A stretch of DNA of 64,000 bases, from assembly GCA_903923925.1 (NCBI GenBank), contig CAIXZF010000113.1, forward strand, positions 88,058 through 152,057, read 5' to 3'. Of the stretch, positions 19,001-29,080 are shown piece by piece (within the stretch, counting starts at the first letter, position 1; every line of letters starts with the position of its first letter). The position numbers were made by a program, and so were the translations under genes. Below the pieces are notes generated by a model. The model was not told where the DNA came from and did not search any database. It saw only the letters and a list, made by a program, of their open reading frames with translations. This DNA comes from an uncultured Bacteroidales bacterium (GTDB lineage: Bacteria > Bacteroidota > Bacteroidia > Bacteroidales > CAIXZF01).

Positions 19001-22000
19001 TTATTTTCTCTTTTTAAATAATTGTTGAAGGTCGATGTAATTATAATTGTCTGCCAGTGTTTTCAAGTGCTCAGATAGTTCTGAATTATCAGTATCGATA
19101 CTTTTAATCAGCGCAATCAACTGGTAAAAGTTTGCAGATTCAACAGCATCCTGCATTTGGAATACAAGGTCTGATGGTAATCTTGCAATAGCTTCATCAA
19201 GCGCTCCGGCATCATCCTGATATTTCAATTGAACAGCAGCTGGTTTTTCTTCCTCATAAATATAGTTAATGCCAAGAACCTTACCGATAATGTCAAATAA
19301 TTCATTTTCATGAAATGGTTTTCGAATAAAGCCTTGCATTTCATCCGCAAAAGTATTTTTTTTCTCATTTTCAAATGCACTTGCTGTTAATGCAATAACC
19401 GGTATATTTTCACCCTTTTCAGTTGATTTGATGTAGCGGGTTGCCTCATAACCATCCATGTCGGGCATGCGCATATCCATCAAAATCAGGTGAGGATTCC
19501 ATTGCTCAAATTTCGCGATAGCATCTGCTCCGTTTACAGCTTCCATTGTTTCGAAACCAACCTGACTAAGCAATTTCCCTATAATCTGCCTGTTATCTAA
19601 AATATCGTCGGCTACAAGCACGCGATATACATCCCGGGAATTCTTAATTCCTGTAACTGTTTTTGTTGTCACAACTTCGCTAACTTCGGGTGTACCTTCC
19701 TTGATTTCTACATTGACAGTAAATACCGAACCTATTCCTTCCTGGCTAACAAGGGTGATATCTCCCCCCATCAAATTGGCCAGTTCCCGACTGAGAGCAA
19801 GACCCAGTCCTGTACCTCCGCTATTATTAATTCCTGCGGCGGTTTGTTCAAACTGTTTAAAGAGTTTTTTCTGTTCCTGTTCAGAAATTCCCGGACCCGA
19901 ATCCTGAATTTCAATAAGCAGTCTGTTTAGTTTTTCATTTATTCTATCAACATATACTCGCACTGCAACACAGCCTTCGCTGGTGAATTTTATCGAATTT
20001 CCGATCAGATTGACCAGGATCTGAAATAATTTATTTTCGTCTGCATAAACATAGCGCGGAAGATCTTCGGGAATTTCAACAATTAGCTGAAGCTGTTTAG
20101 ATCTGGCCTGATCTTTGAACATCAGATGCATATTGTTAAAAACAGCCAGTAAATCAAAATTAACTGGCTTTACCTCTAAACGCCCAGCTTCGATCTTCGA
20201 CAATTCGAGGATGTCGTTAATGAGTTTAAGCAGATGCTCACCAGCACGATTGATTGATACAACATACTCCTTTTGTGATCCTCTTATAGATTTATCACGA
20301 TTCAACAGTTGCGAAAAGCCTATGATCGCGTTCAGCGGGGTTCTGATTTCGTGCGACATATTTGCAAGGAATGTACTCTTTGATTTGTTTGCAGATTCGG
20401 CCTCTTCAATAGCTTGCGAAAGCTTTGCTTCCCTTTCCTTAGTATCAGTGATGTCAATATAACTACCTGCCATATGAACAGGGTTCCCTTGCTCATCGCG
20501 TTCAATAATGGCGCCACGATCCTGCACCCAAATTACCTTCTGCTTTCCTAAAAGCCGGTGTTCGGAGAAATACAAAGCAGTTTTGCCCTGCATCACGGCA
20601 TCAACTTTTTCGAAAACCGCTTCTTTATCGTCAGGATGAATAATACCGGCAAATGCCTCAATGGTATTGTCAATTTCTCCGGGCTCATAGCCCATAATCG
20701 CGAACCATTGATGGTTATGGATTATATTACCTGATGGTACTTCAAAGTCCCAAAGCCCTTCCCGGGTAACATCCATCACCATTTGCAGTCTTTGCTCGCT
20801 CAGTTTCAATGCTTCTTCCTTCTCCTTGCGTTCGCTGATGTTTGAACTGATTCCAAGAATACCGATCTCATCTTCATTCAATTCAATAAAAGGCATCTTC
20901 CGGGTTTCGAAAAGAACCTTTTTTCCGTTTTTAAGAGGGACGCATTCCTCAAATGTAATGATAGATTTTTGTCCCAATATATTTGCATCAGCTGCTTTCA
21001 GAGTATCAGCAGTACCTTTATCAAAAAGATCATAGTCGGTTTTACCGATAATTTCATCTTTTGATAAACCTATAAATTCAGTAAAAGCCGGGTTGCACTC
21101 CCGGTAATACCCTTGTGAATCTTTAAAAAAGATTATATCAGGGATACAATCAAGTAAGGAGTTGATCAGTTTGGCTTGACTGGCTTTTTCTTGTTCTAAC
21201 TGTATTCGTTTAGAAATTTCGCGGTAATTTATTAATAAGCCATTGATTACGGGGTCCCTCATCATATTCGTTGCCGTAATTTCAATGGGTTTGTAAGTAC
21301 CATCTTTACATTGATACCTCAATTCAAATGTTATTGCTGAGTTATCTTTCTCCAAAGTACTAAAAATACTTTTCTGAGCATACTCAAGATCGTCGGGATG
21401 GATTGTTGCTAAGCCGTTGGTACCAATTCGCTCTTCGGGTAACCATCCAAACCATTTTTCAATATTTGGACTTTTATAAGTCATAATACCGTTGATATCT
21501 ACAATGCCGATCACGTCCGAAATATTGGCTACCATCGAACGATACCTTGCATGGATTTGAATCTTTTCGATCTCGCTCTGTTTGCGCTCGTTAATATCTA
21601 TGGCAATTCCCGAAACAGAAAGCGGTTTCCCTTTAGAATCTCTTGCAGAAATACCACCTACATCATAAAACCATTTATATTCACCCGACTGGGTTAAAAT
21701 CCTGTATGCAATTTCATATTTATCTGCTTCTCCACGGTAATGCTTTCTCATAGCTTCCATTGCCAAATCAGAATCCTCCGGATGGAGCAGGTTTGTAAAA
21801 TCAGTGAAATGGGTGAATTTTTCGGGAGGATACCCAATCATTTCAACTTTTCTCTTATCAAAAAAAACCTTACCTGTATCAATATTCATATGCCACCAGG
21901 CCATATGCCCGGCTTCCATTGCAGTTCTTAATAACAGCAGGTTTTCCTGCATATTATCTTCAATCTGAAAATGAATAGCAAGTTGTTGCAACAAATCTGC

Positions 22001-22831
22001 AATACTGTCAATCAGTTTTTGCTCCTCTTTTAAAAAAGGGCCAATGTCTGATGCCGGCATCTCTTTCAAGTAAGCAACCTCTATCTGCCCGATAACTGTT
22101 TCATCAAGCCGGATAATCGCAGACAGAACGGATGCCGGAGTTTCAAAATTTTCTGAACGATATTCAGTTTCATAAATAAGCAGTCTGCAACAAGTGATTT
22201 CAGGGTATTGCCAGCCTTCAGGCACAATATTCACAAAATCCTGAAAAAGCCTATCCCTTTCAGTATTAGCTCCTGTTGTCAGATAGGTAAGTTTATACAA
22301 AACATTAAGCTCTTTATTCCGCTCTCTCAGCTCAAATTCAGCCTGAGTTTTTTCAGAAATATCAACCAACACTACCAGGGCTTGTTCGCTGTTTTCATGA
22401 GCAACACCGGTTAGTTGAACAGATTTGAGCAAATTGCCAGCTGCAGAAAGTATTACTATACATGTTGTTTCTTCGGCTTGTCTATTGAAAACGTTCCCGA
22501 GAAAGAGATTGAAAACTGCTTGTGAATCTTCAGATAAATGAATATCGAACCGCTTGCCTTTTAAATTCTCCCGGTCGTTGTTAAGCGTTTTAGCTGCGTG
22601 CAGGTTTAAATTCAGAATTTCTCCCTGACCCGACAAAATGAAATAACTTATTGGAGCTAAGTCAAATAATTCAATGGCATTCTGTGCAGATGATTGTGCC
22701 AGTTGGAGCTCTTCGTTTTTTTTGCGTAAAATTTCTGAGTCAGAATTATTCTGATCTTTCATGAAAGGCTGATATTCATTAAGTCGTAGTATTAAGCGAT
22801 TGTGTTGACTTTGCGGGAGATCTTTCCACAA
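19001..22831 (-). CDS. Multi-PAS/GAF hybrid histidine kinase
   Basis: A 1,276-residue soluble sensor kinase. In order: a PAS-like domain (about 45-160), a GAF-like domain (about 175-300, starting NVLYKLTYLTTGANTERDRL), four PAS/PAC modules to about 800, and a HisKA with H-box FLANMSHEIRTPLNAIIGFS. The HATPase has NLIGNSIKFT, QDSGPGIS and GTGLGLAL; the receiver has VLVADDILDNRQ, LILMDMRMPDMDGYEA and FIRKPF. An ~80-residue helical tail without a conserved His ends in LQQLFKKRK, so it does not look like an HPt domain. Multiple PAS/PAC modules usually integrate redox or small-ligand cues; the actual signal is unknown. It is the first gene of a two-gene unit with the 511-residue kinase. The start chosen is the most upstream in-frame one; a Met at about residue 25 is an alternative. 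Confidence 0.87.
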   Translation of the reverse strand: MWKDLPQSQHNRLILRLNEYQPFMKDQNNSDSEILRKKNEELQLAQSSAQNAIELFDLAPISYFILSGQGEILNLNLHAAKTLNNDRENLKGKRFDIHLSEDSQAVFNLFLGNVFNRQAEETTCIVILSAAGNLLKSVQLTGVAHENSEQALVVLVDISEKTQAEFELRERNKELNVLYKLTYLTTGANTERDRLFQDFVNIVPEGWQYPEITCCRLLIYETEYRSENFETPASVLSAIIRLDETVIGQIEVAYLKEMPASDIGPFLKEEQKLIDSIADLLQQLAIHFQIEDNMQENLLLLRTAMEAGHMAWWHMNIDTGKVFFDKRKVEMIGYPPEKFTHFTDFTNLLHPEDSDLAMEAMRKHYRGEADKYEIAYRILTQSGEYKWFYDVGGISARDSKGKPLSVSGIAIDINERKQSEIEKIQIHARYRSMVANISDVIGIVDINGIMTYKSPNIEKWFGWLPEERIGTNGLATIHPDDLEYAQKSIFSTLEKDNSAITFELRYQCKDGTYKPIEITATNMMRDPVINGLLINYREISKRIQLEQEKASQAKLINSLLDCIPDIIFFKDSQGYYRECNPAFTEFIGLSKDEIIGKTDYDLFDKGTADTLKAADANILGQKSIITFEECVPLKNGKKVLFETRKMPFIELNEDEIGILGISSNISERKEKEEALKLSEQRLQMVMDVTREGLWDFEVPSGNIIHNHQWFAIMGYEPGEIDNTIEAFAGIIHPDDKEAVFEKVDAVMQGKTALYFSEHRLLGKQKVIWVQDRGAIIERDEQGNPVHMAGSYIDITDTKEREAKLSQAIEEAESANKSKSTFLANMSHEIRTPLNAIIGFSQLLNRDKSIRGSQKEYVVSINRAGEHLLKLINDILELSKIEAGRLEVKPVNFDLLAVFNNMHLMFKDQARSKQLQLIVEIPEDLPRYVYADENKLFQILVNLIGNSIKFTSEGCVAVRVYVDRINEKLNRLLIEIQDSGPGISEQEQKKLFKQFEQTAAGINNSGGTGLGLALSRELANLMGGDITLVSQEGIGSVFTVNVEIKEGTPEVSEVVTTKTVTGIKNSRDVYRVLVADDILDNRQIIGKLLSQVGFETMEAVNGADAIAKFEQWNPHLILMDMRMPDMDGYEATRYIKSTEKGENIPVIALTASAFENEKKNTFADEMQGFIRKPFHENELFDIIGKVLGINYIYEEEKPAAVQLKYQDDAGALDEAIARLPSDLVFQMQDAVESANFYQLIALIKSIDTDNSELSEHLKTLADNYNYIDLQQLFKKRK

Positions 22832-22925
22832 AATTCAACACAAACATATAAAATCTTTACTATTTTAAATATCAGTTTAACGAAAATTAACACCAATTTA
22901 AATTGAACTTATCCGTCCGTGCGGG

Positions 22926-24437
22926 CTATAGTTTCTTCTTCAGCAGAATACGGATCGTAGTTCCTTCATTAATTACGGATGTGCGGACGAAAATTTTACC
23001 CTTATGGTATTCGCTGATGATGCGTTTTGCCAGGGTGAGGCCAAGGCCCCATCCGCGTTTTTTGCTTGTATAACCGGGCTGAAAAATCGTTTTGAAATTT
23101 GAACGGTTAATTCCTTTGCCGGTATCGGAGAGGTCGATCTGTACAGAATTTTCTTCTTCCAGAATATTTATTGCAATTTCACCGCTGCCGCTCATAGCAT
23201 CAATGGAGTTTTTGCAAAGGTTCTCTATCACCCATTCGAAAAGGCCTGCATTTACAGGAACAATAACGTCGGAATTTTTTGAAAGGTTAATGCTGAAATT
23301 CACCTTGCGCGATGTTCTGGGCTTAAGGTATTCAACGGTATCATATATTATCCGCACAATATTGTCCTCTTTAAGTGATGGCGCCGAACCAATTTTAGAG
23401 AAGCGTTCCGCAATGGTGCCAAGCCGTTTCACATCTTTATCGAGCTCAAGTACTGTTTGCTGATCTATGTTTTGCATCCGCATAAGCTCCAGCCAGGCCA
23501 TTATGGAAGAAATCGGAGTTCCAAGCTGGTGGGCAGTTTCTTTTGCCATTCCCACCCATACCTGGTTTTGCTCCGAACGCCTGGCAGTGCTGAATAACAT
23601 ATAGGCAATAAACAGAAAAATAGCAATAATTCCCAGCTGAAAGAGCGGATAATACCTCAATTGTGTGAGCAGGTAAGAACTCTGGTAAAAGATGTAATTC
23701 TTCCCCCTGTTTTCGAGCTGAAGTTCAATTGGAGTGTTTTCAGCTTCCATAGTAGCAAGGACTTTCTTTACCGCAACAGAATCTTTCATCTGCGCAGAAT
23801 CCATATTTCCGTAGGCGATTACATGGCGTCGGCTGCTATCGGTAATTACTACCGGTACAGAGGCAGAATTTTCAACAACTTCAGCAAAGAAATTCTTAAT
23901 CAGATCGTTTAAAACGACACGTAATTCTGTAAATAGTTTGGAATCGGAATAATAAAAATAATTTTTGTTGTTCGGATAAAAAGCAATGGGAATAGGGGGA
24001 TAGCGAAGAAATTGTTCCTTTACCTTACCGCTTAAAACTTTTACTGTATCTGTTTTAAAATCTACATTTCTGGCTCCTATAATATTATTGTGATCGTCGG
24101 TGAGAATTACCGGAACGGTGGTATTATCGGCGATAATTTTGGAGTAGAATGTAAGATCTGCATTAGGTTCTGAAGAGACCAGTTTCTGCGTAGCCAATGC
24201 AAGCTGATGCACTCTTTTCTGCTCCTCTACTTTGATTTTAAGGAAGAAATTTTCGGTATAGCTTACAAAATGTGCTTTACGCTGAATGGCATCTGCCCAG
24301 ATTCGCAGTTTCTGGCGCTCGTCGGTGGAGATTTTCTGAACAAGGATGTTGGTATACCAGAGTGAAACCATAACAATTACCACTGCTACGATAAACAGTA
24401 TCCATTTCCACCGTCGTTTCTGTTCGTAAATGTTCAA
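22926..24437 (-). CDS. Membrane-bound sensor histidine kinase
   Basis: A 503-residue kinase. Transmembrane helices at about 12-31 (WILFIVAVVIVMVSLWYTNI) and 266-285 enclose an external sensor of about 230 residues with two similar halves (VPVILTDDHNNIIGARN and VPVVITDSSRRHVIAYGN). The H-box is GMAKETAHQLGTPISSIMAW, the variant with HQLGTP rather than HELRTP. The ATPase domain has ENLCKNSIDAM, DTGKGI and GWGLGLTLAKRII. No receiver domain or cognate regulator is adjacent. It ends 69 bases from the AsmA-like gene, so it may close the housekeeping operon that starts with the pseudouridine synthase. The target regulator is unknown. Confidence 0.87.
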   Translation of the reverse strand: MNIYEQKRRWKWILFIVAVVIVMVSLWYTNILVQKISTDERQKLRIWADAIQRKAHFVSYTENFFLKIKVEEQKRVHQLALATQKLVSSEPNADLTFYSKIIADNTTVPVILTDDHNNIIGARNVDFKTDTVKVLSGKVKEQFLRYPPIPIAFYPNNKNYFYYSDSKLFTELRVVLNDLIKNFFAEVVENSASVPVVITDSSRRHVIAYGNMDSAQMKDSVAVKKVLATMEAENTPIELQLENRGKNYIFYQSSYLLTQLRYYPLFQLGIIAIFLFIAYMLFSTARRSEQNQVWVGMAKETAHQLGTPISSIMAWLELMRMQNIDQQTVLELDKDVKRLGTIAERFSKIGSAPSLKEDNIVRIIYDTVEYLKPRTSRKVNFSINLSKNSDVIVPVNAGLFEWVIENLCKNSIDAMSGSGEIAINILEEENSVQIDLSDTGKGINRSNFKTIFQPGYTSKKRGWGLGLTLAKRIISEYHKGKIFVRTSVINEGTTIRILLKKKL

Positions 24438-24506
24438 AGGAGTAGTATTATTTAAGGATCAAACCTAATAAAAAAATCAATATAAACGATTCAACACAAT
24501 GCCTGT

Positions 24507-27197
24507 TTATTCCCAATCGACTTTGATGACAGGCTTTTCGGCATCTTTTTTAGATCTGACAGCTGTTTTCTGCTCTTTCCGAAGCTCCCTTTTGGTGGGT
24601 TGTTTTTTCTTTCCAAGCAATGCTGAATCAGCTGCAACACCTTCCCATTCAACGATGAATTCGCCTTTTTCTTGCCTTTTTAGCTGTTCTTTTTCTTTTA
24701 CTTTGATGGAATCCTGTTCCTTCTGGGATTTGCTGAATTCGCTTTTAAAGATATTTTTCAGACTCTGCTTTTCATTGAGAAGGTCGGCTACAATCTTTCC
24801 CTTAACACTTTTACTGTCGTACTTGAAAATGGGCTTATCTACAGTACCTGTAAGTAAAACATATAAGGTAGTGCGCCCTTGGGCATCGGCTTCTTCTATA
24901 CCGAATTCCGTATTTTCCTTCTTTGCAGCCCTGGCTTTTTTGAAAAGGATGTCAGAAAGAAGCAAACGGATTTTATAGTTTATTTCATTCCTGAACGTAT
25001 GTGTTCCCGACATGGAAAAGTTAAGTGCATCCGATTGTACATCCATTTCAGGGATGATAACCTTACTGTCTTTTACGATAAGCTGGTTTTTCATCTCACT
25101 GAACTTTATTCGCGAAAGATCATCAACCCGGATAAACTTACCCATACCGTAAATAGGCTTGTAATTTATAAGTTCACCATTTACAATATTCATATCGGAA
25201 CTGGCAAGTATAGAAGCCGGTAGAATTTTAAGACCGGAGGTCATCGAAAATTGTATCTGCAGCCTTATGTTTGCTGTGCCTTTAAGATTCTCAGCAAGGA
25301 TATAATTCTGCCCGAAATTAGCAAGTTCATAGAAAAGACGATGGATATCTGTTTTAGAGGCTACTGCATCAACACTAACATTTACAAGATTTTTCTTACT
25401 TCCGTCCATACTTCCTTTAACCATAAGATCCCCACCAAAAGCATTAAGGGAAAGATTATTAAGATAGAGTTTTGAATTCCTGTATTTAACCGAGCATAAA
25501 ACCTCTGTTGCATTGAATTTCCTGAAGTTGAGCTTATCAAAATCTATGTTTATGTCAAAATCTATGTTCTTTGGAAAATTCAGACTGTAAGAGGTGTCAT
25601 TATTTTTTACACCTACTGCAAGAAGCCTGTCAAGGTCCATGCTTTTCGAACTTAAGGAGGCATTTATCTGCAGGTGTTGTTCAGGCAGAATGAAATACGG
25701 AATTATGTTTTTAAAATACCCTTTCAGCCTGATATCGCAGTTAGAAATTTTTCCTGAGCTTGACTTTACAATTATATCGTTGTTGCTGAAATCCCAATCC
25801 CCGCTGAATCCGGAGAAATCGGCAGGTTTATCCTTAATCCTTCCATTTACATTTTCAAAGCGGACTTCACCTGTTATCCTGTTGTTAATGAAATCCTCCA
25901 CAGTGGGATGACTCAGATCGGCGATGTGACCTTTGAAAGCTGCTTTAATCTTTGCATGCCCGCTCACATCTTCCAGGTCTTTTATGATGATAAACTCGAA
26001 GAGATCGGCAAGATTCATATCAGCATCAAATTCAGTCTCAATTTCCGTATCCCTGAAGCCTTTCAGGAATAGGCTCCCGTTGAACGCGCTGTTGTTGATC
26101 TTACCGCTGAACTTGCTGATTCGTATGGAATGTAAAGCCAGATCTTCACTGGAGCCATTTTCATAAACGCCTTCGGCATCAAGGTTCTCAAGCCTTATCT
26201 TGCTGTCGAGGTTTTTAATTGTACCTCCTGTGAGTTTAAAACTTGTCTCAATCTGAGGAAGTTTATCACCTCCAAAAGCACCTTTTATTCCGATTGAAAA
26301 AGCCAGCTGCCCTTTAGGTTCATATTCTTTAAAAACAGACTTTAAATGTTCAGGCAGTTCGGCGATTAATTCACTTAAATCGGCCTCCTTGCTGATAACA
26401 GAAGCACTTACGTTCTTCTTTTTATCGGTATACGTCAGGTTTCCCTTTGCATTAAACCTCAGTTCCCCTATATCAACGGTACCTTTACTAAGCCAGTAAG
26501 TGCCGGTTTGCTGATTTACTGCAATATTAAGGTCGATGGTAGCCAGCTTATCCTTTACGTAGTTGAGTTCCCCGGATTTTATCCGCCGGATATTAATTTC
26601 TCCATTCGCTCTCAATTCATATTTCAAGTCGGAAAACTCACCTTTTAAGGTAGTAGAATTCGTTTGAAAGCTATAATCCTGAAGAGTTGAAGAATTGCGG
26701 TAACTCACAGTGACTCTTTTCAGAATAATTCGCTGCAGCTGGAAGGAAAACTTTTTATCCGCTGTATCCTTTGCCGGTTTCAGAAGATGAAAATTGTCAC
26801 TGAGATCCTTATAAACAGCTAATTTTATTCTGGCATCGGTAATATCAATCCTTTTAATCTTGTAATTTCCACGGTAAATATCGAGGAGATTGAAATTCAG
26901 CATGATATTTCCGGCTTTCAAAAGTGTATCTTTTTTGAAACCGCTTTTGTTCACAGCATCTTTTGCTGCTACATCAATGAATTTCAGGGTTGCATAGGGA
27001 AAAGTTTCAAGGAAAGTAAAGCGAATGTCGCCCACACTTACTTCAGTATTCAGCTGATTATTGATTTCGCCAACGAAGAGATCCTTTATTTTGCCTTCAA
27101 TCTGTTTGGCAGCAAAAAAAGCAGTTATCACTGCAATAAGAGTTATTACAGTGATAACCAGAAATATACGTTTAAGAATTTTAAAGAATCGTTTCAT
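24507..27197 (-). CDS. AsmA-family envelope protein
   Basis: About 896 residues. The start at 27197 (MKRFFKILKRIFLVITVITL) is preferred to one 48 bases upstream because GGAG precedes it at suitable spacing. The N-terminus has a basic stretch and one transmembrane anchor. It is followed by the AsmA N-terminal pattern (GKIKDLFVGEINNQLNTEVS, FLETFPYATLKF) and long beta-rich repeats with recurring NG.GSL-type turns. The C-terminus is highly charged Lys/Glu. AsmA-like and TamB-like proteins are thought to bridge the membranes and help move phospholipids or assemble outer-membrane proteins. The specific role here is inferred from the family only. It lies 47 bp after the pseudouridine synthase gene. 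Confidence 0.8.
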   Translation of the reverse strand: MKRFFKILKRIFLVITVITLIAVITAFFAAKQIEGKIKDLFVGEINNQLNTEVSVGDIRFTFLETFPYATLKFIDVAAKDAVNKSGFKKDTLLKAGNIMLNFNLLDIYRGNYKIKRIDITDARIKLAVYKDLSDNFHLLKPAKDTADKKFSFQLQRIILKRVTVSYRNSSTLQDYSFQTNSTTLKGEFSDLKYELRANGEINIRRIKSGELNYVKDKLATIDLNIAVNQQTGTYWLSKGTVDIGELRFNAKGNLTYTDKKKNVSASVISKEADLSELIAELPEHLKSVFKEYEPKGQLAFSIGIKGAFGGDKLPQIETSFKLTGGTIKNLDSKIRLENLDAEGVYENGSSEDLALHSIRISKFSGKINNSAFNGSLFLKGFRDTEIETEFDADMNLADLFEFIIIKDLEDVSGHAKIKAAFKGHIADLSHPTVEDFINNRITGEVRFENVNGRIKDKPADFSGFSGDWDFSNNDIIVKSSSGKISNCDIRLKGYFKNIIPYFILPEQHLQINASLSSKSMDLDRLLAVGVKNNDTSYSLNFPKNIDFDINIDFDKLNFRKFNATEVLCSVKYRNSKLYLNNLSLNAFGGDLMVKGSMDGSKKNLVNVSVDAVASKTDIHRLFYELANFGQNYILAENLKGTANIRLQIQFSMTSGLKILPASILASSDMNIVNGELINYKPIYGMGKFIRVDDLSRIKFSEMKNQLIVKDSKVIIPEMDVQSDALNFSMSGTHTFRNEINYKIRLLLSDILFKKARAAKKENTEFGIEEADAQGRTTLYVLLTGTVDKPIFKYDSKSVKGKIVADLLNEKQSLKNIFKSEFSKSQKEQDSIKVKEKEQLKRQEKGEFIVEWEGVAADSALLGKKKQPTKRELRKEQKTAVRSKKDAEKPVIKVDWE

Positions 27198-27244
27198 TAT
27201 TGCTCCAGCTTGAGGTCCGGGTGAAGGAATAAGCTGTAAACCCA

Positions 27245-28882
27245 CTACAGCATCTTCAGGAAGTTAATCTCTTCCCTTGTAAGATGTCTCCAATGACCTC
27301 TTTGCAGATCTTTCTTTGTTAGCCCTGCAAACACAACGCGGTCGAGGCGGGTAATGGTATATCCAAGCTGTTCAAAAATTCGTCTGACAATACGGTTTTT
27401 CCCCGAATGGATTTCAATTCCAAGTTCTTTTTTGCTTCCACCGGTACCTACGAAATCGATTGCGTCAACTTTGATGAATCCATCTTCGAGTTCGAGACCA
27501 TTTTCAACATCTTTAAAATGCTCAGGAGAAAGGTTCTGATCGAGGACTACATGATAAACTTTACGGATTCTGTGGCTTGGATGTGTGAGCTTCTTGGTCA
27601 TTTCACCATCGTTGGTAAAAAGCAAAACTCCTGAAGTATTGCGGTCGAGGCGGCCAACAGGATAAATCCTTTCGTTGCAGGCACTCTTCACAAGACCCAT
27701 TACGGTTTTCCTACCATCGGGGTCTTCAACAGTGGTGATATAATCTTTAGGTTTATTCAGCAGAACGTAGCGTTTTGCCTCACTTTTAAGCGACTGATCG
27801 CCGAACACAACTTTATCGTCGAGCCCCACTTTATGGCCCATTTCGGTAATAATTTCACCATTCACTTTCACGCTGCCGGCAGCAATGAGTTCGTCGGCTT
27901 CTCTTCTTGAGCAAATACCGGCATTAGCAATGTACTTGTTCAGGCGGATCGTACCATCAGAATCGCGGTCCGTCTTAGATGCCGGCTTAGAACTTTTTCC
28001 AGAAGCCTTTTCTTCAGATGAATCGGCAGATCTTCTCTTGTAAGTTTCTGTTCCATCTTTCGGTTTGCCAAAAAACTCAGATGGTTTTTTCCATGTTTTG
28101 GGTCTGTCATCACCATCGTTATCGCGTCTTTTAGGTCTTTCCTCTGAAGATGAAGGACGACGTCCAGCTGGTCTTGGGGAATCTGAGTCGTATGATTTTC
28201 TTCTTTCCGGTTTGTCGGAATCCGTTTCGCTTCTGTAAGGACGCGGAGAATCGGCATCGTATGATTTTCTTGCTGGTCGGTCGGAGGAAGAACTATCTCT
28301 TTTTTTGTAAGGTCTTGGTGAAGCAGAATCATCCCTTGAAGAACTTCTTCTTACCGGTTTATCGGTATCAGAATCGTCTCTTCTTTTGTAAGGTCTTGGC
28401 GAATCTGAAGTATCCCTTGTAGAGGTTCTTCTTACTGGCTTGTCTGAATCAGAATCGTCTCTTCTTTTGTAAGGTCTTGGCGAATCCGAAGTATCCCGTG
28501 TGGAGGTTCTTCTTACTGGCCTGTCTGAATCAGAATCGTCTCTTCTTTTGTACGGTCTTGGCGAATCTGAAGTATCCCTTGTGGAAGTTCTTCTTACTGG
28601 TTTGTCTGAATCAGAATCGTCTCTTCTTTTGTAAGGTCTTTTTGTATCGTCAGTACGCGCTGCCGAACGAGAAGTATCGTTGTAAGACCGTGGGCTCCTT
28701 TTACCTGCAGGACGTTCACCGAAAGCAGGCTTCTTTTCGTCGTTTCTGAAAGATGCAGGCCGTTCGTTGCTTACAGGGTTTTCTCTGGTTTTCCAATTCT
28801 TCTTCTCATTACTCTTTTCGGGAACCGATTTCCCAATGCGTTTCCGTTTTCCGCCACCACTATTTTCTCTCCTGGATTCCAT
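27245..28882 (-). CDS. rluB: 23S rRNA pseudouridine synthase, RluB/RsuA type, with repetitive charged N-terminus
   Basis: About 545 residues from the Met at 28882; nine extra codons upstream start with a weaker context. The C-terminal ~235 residues are a standard enzyme: an S4 RNA-binding domain (IRLNKYIANAGICSRREADE), then the catalytic domain with GRLDRNTSGVLLFTNDG (catalytic Asp in GRLD) and KNRIVRRIFE. The family isomerises uridine to pseudouridine in 23S rRNA (RluB position) during ribosome maturation. The N-terminal ~300 residues are low complexity (Arg, Ser, Asp, Lys, Pro) and include four near-identical 27-residue units (RPYKRRDDSDSDKPVRRTST...). Long charged N-terminal extensions occur in Bacteroidota homologues; this one is unusually regular. 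Confidence 0.88.
   Translation of the reverse strand: MESRRENSGGGKRKRIGKSVPEKSNEKKNWKTRENPVSNERPASFRNDEKKPAFGERPAGKRSPRSYNDTSRSAARTDDTKRPYKRRDDSDSDKPVRRTSTRDTSDSPRPYKRRDDSDSDRPVRRTSTRDTSDSPRPYKRRDDSDSDKPVRRTSTRDTSDSPRPYKRRDDSDTDKPVRRSSSRDDSASPRPYKKRDSSSSDRPARKSYDADSPRPYRSETDSDKPERRKSYDSDSPRPAGRRPSSSEERPKRRDNDGDDRPKTWKKPSEFFGKPKDGTETYKRRSADSSEEKASGKSSKPASKTDRDSDGTIRLNKYIANAGICSRREADELIAAGSVKVNGEIITEMGHKVGLDDKVVFGDQSLKSEAKRYVLLNKPKDYITTVEDPDGRKTVMGLVKSACNERIYPVGRLDRNTSGVLLFTNDGEMTKKLTHPSHRIRKVYHVVLDQNLSPEHFKDVENGLELEDGFIKVDAIDFVGTGGSKKELGIEIHSGKNRIVRRIFEQLGYTITRLDRVVFAGLTKKDLQRGHWRHLTREEINFLKML
28316..28639 (-). repeat. 81-bp tandem repeat inside the rluB-like gene (four near-perfect copies)
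   Basis: The unit encodes 27 residues beginning RPYKRRDDSDSD and ending RDTSDSP. Four copies follow in frame, then one or two degenerate copies (RPYKKRDSSSSDRPARKSY, RPYRSETDSDKPERRKSY) toward 28200. Copies differ at a few bases. Unit length is a multiple of three, so gain or loss keeps the frame. Confidence 0.85.
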
Positions 28883-29080
28883 TTTCAATATAATTAATAC
28901 AATCTGCAAAGATACAACCTAATTCTCAATATTATAGGGATTGTTTTTATAAGTATAACAGCACTCAGAACACCCGGATAAGTTCTTTTTTGTGTGATAC
29001 ATCCAATTATATATAACAAATAAAGTTATTTATATTTGCGAAATTTTTTAATTTGTTGTCTAATTGGTTAACTTTGTACT

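Noticed and set aside
28316..28639. CRISPR-like array
   Set aside because: The 81-bp units are contiguous without spacers and are in frame in a gene; the 12-bp units at 62529 are likewise coding.
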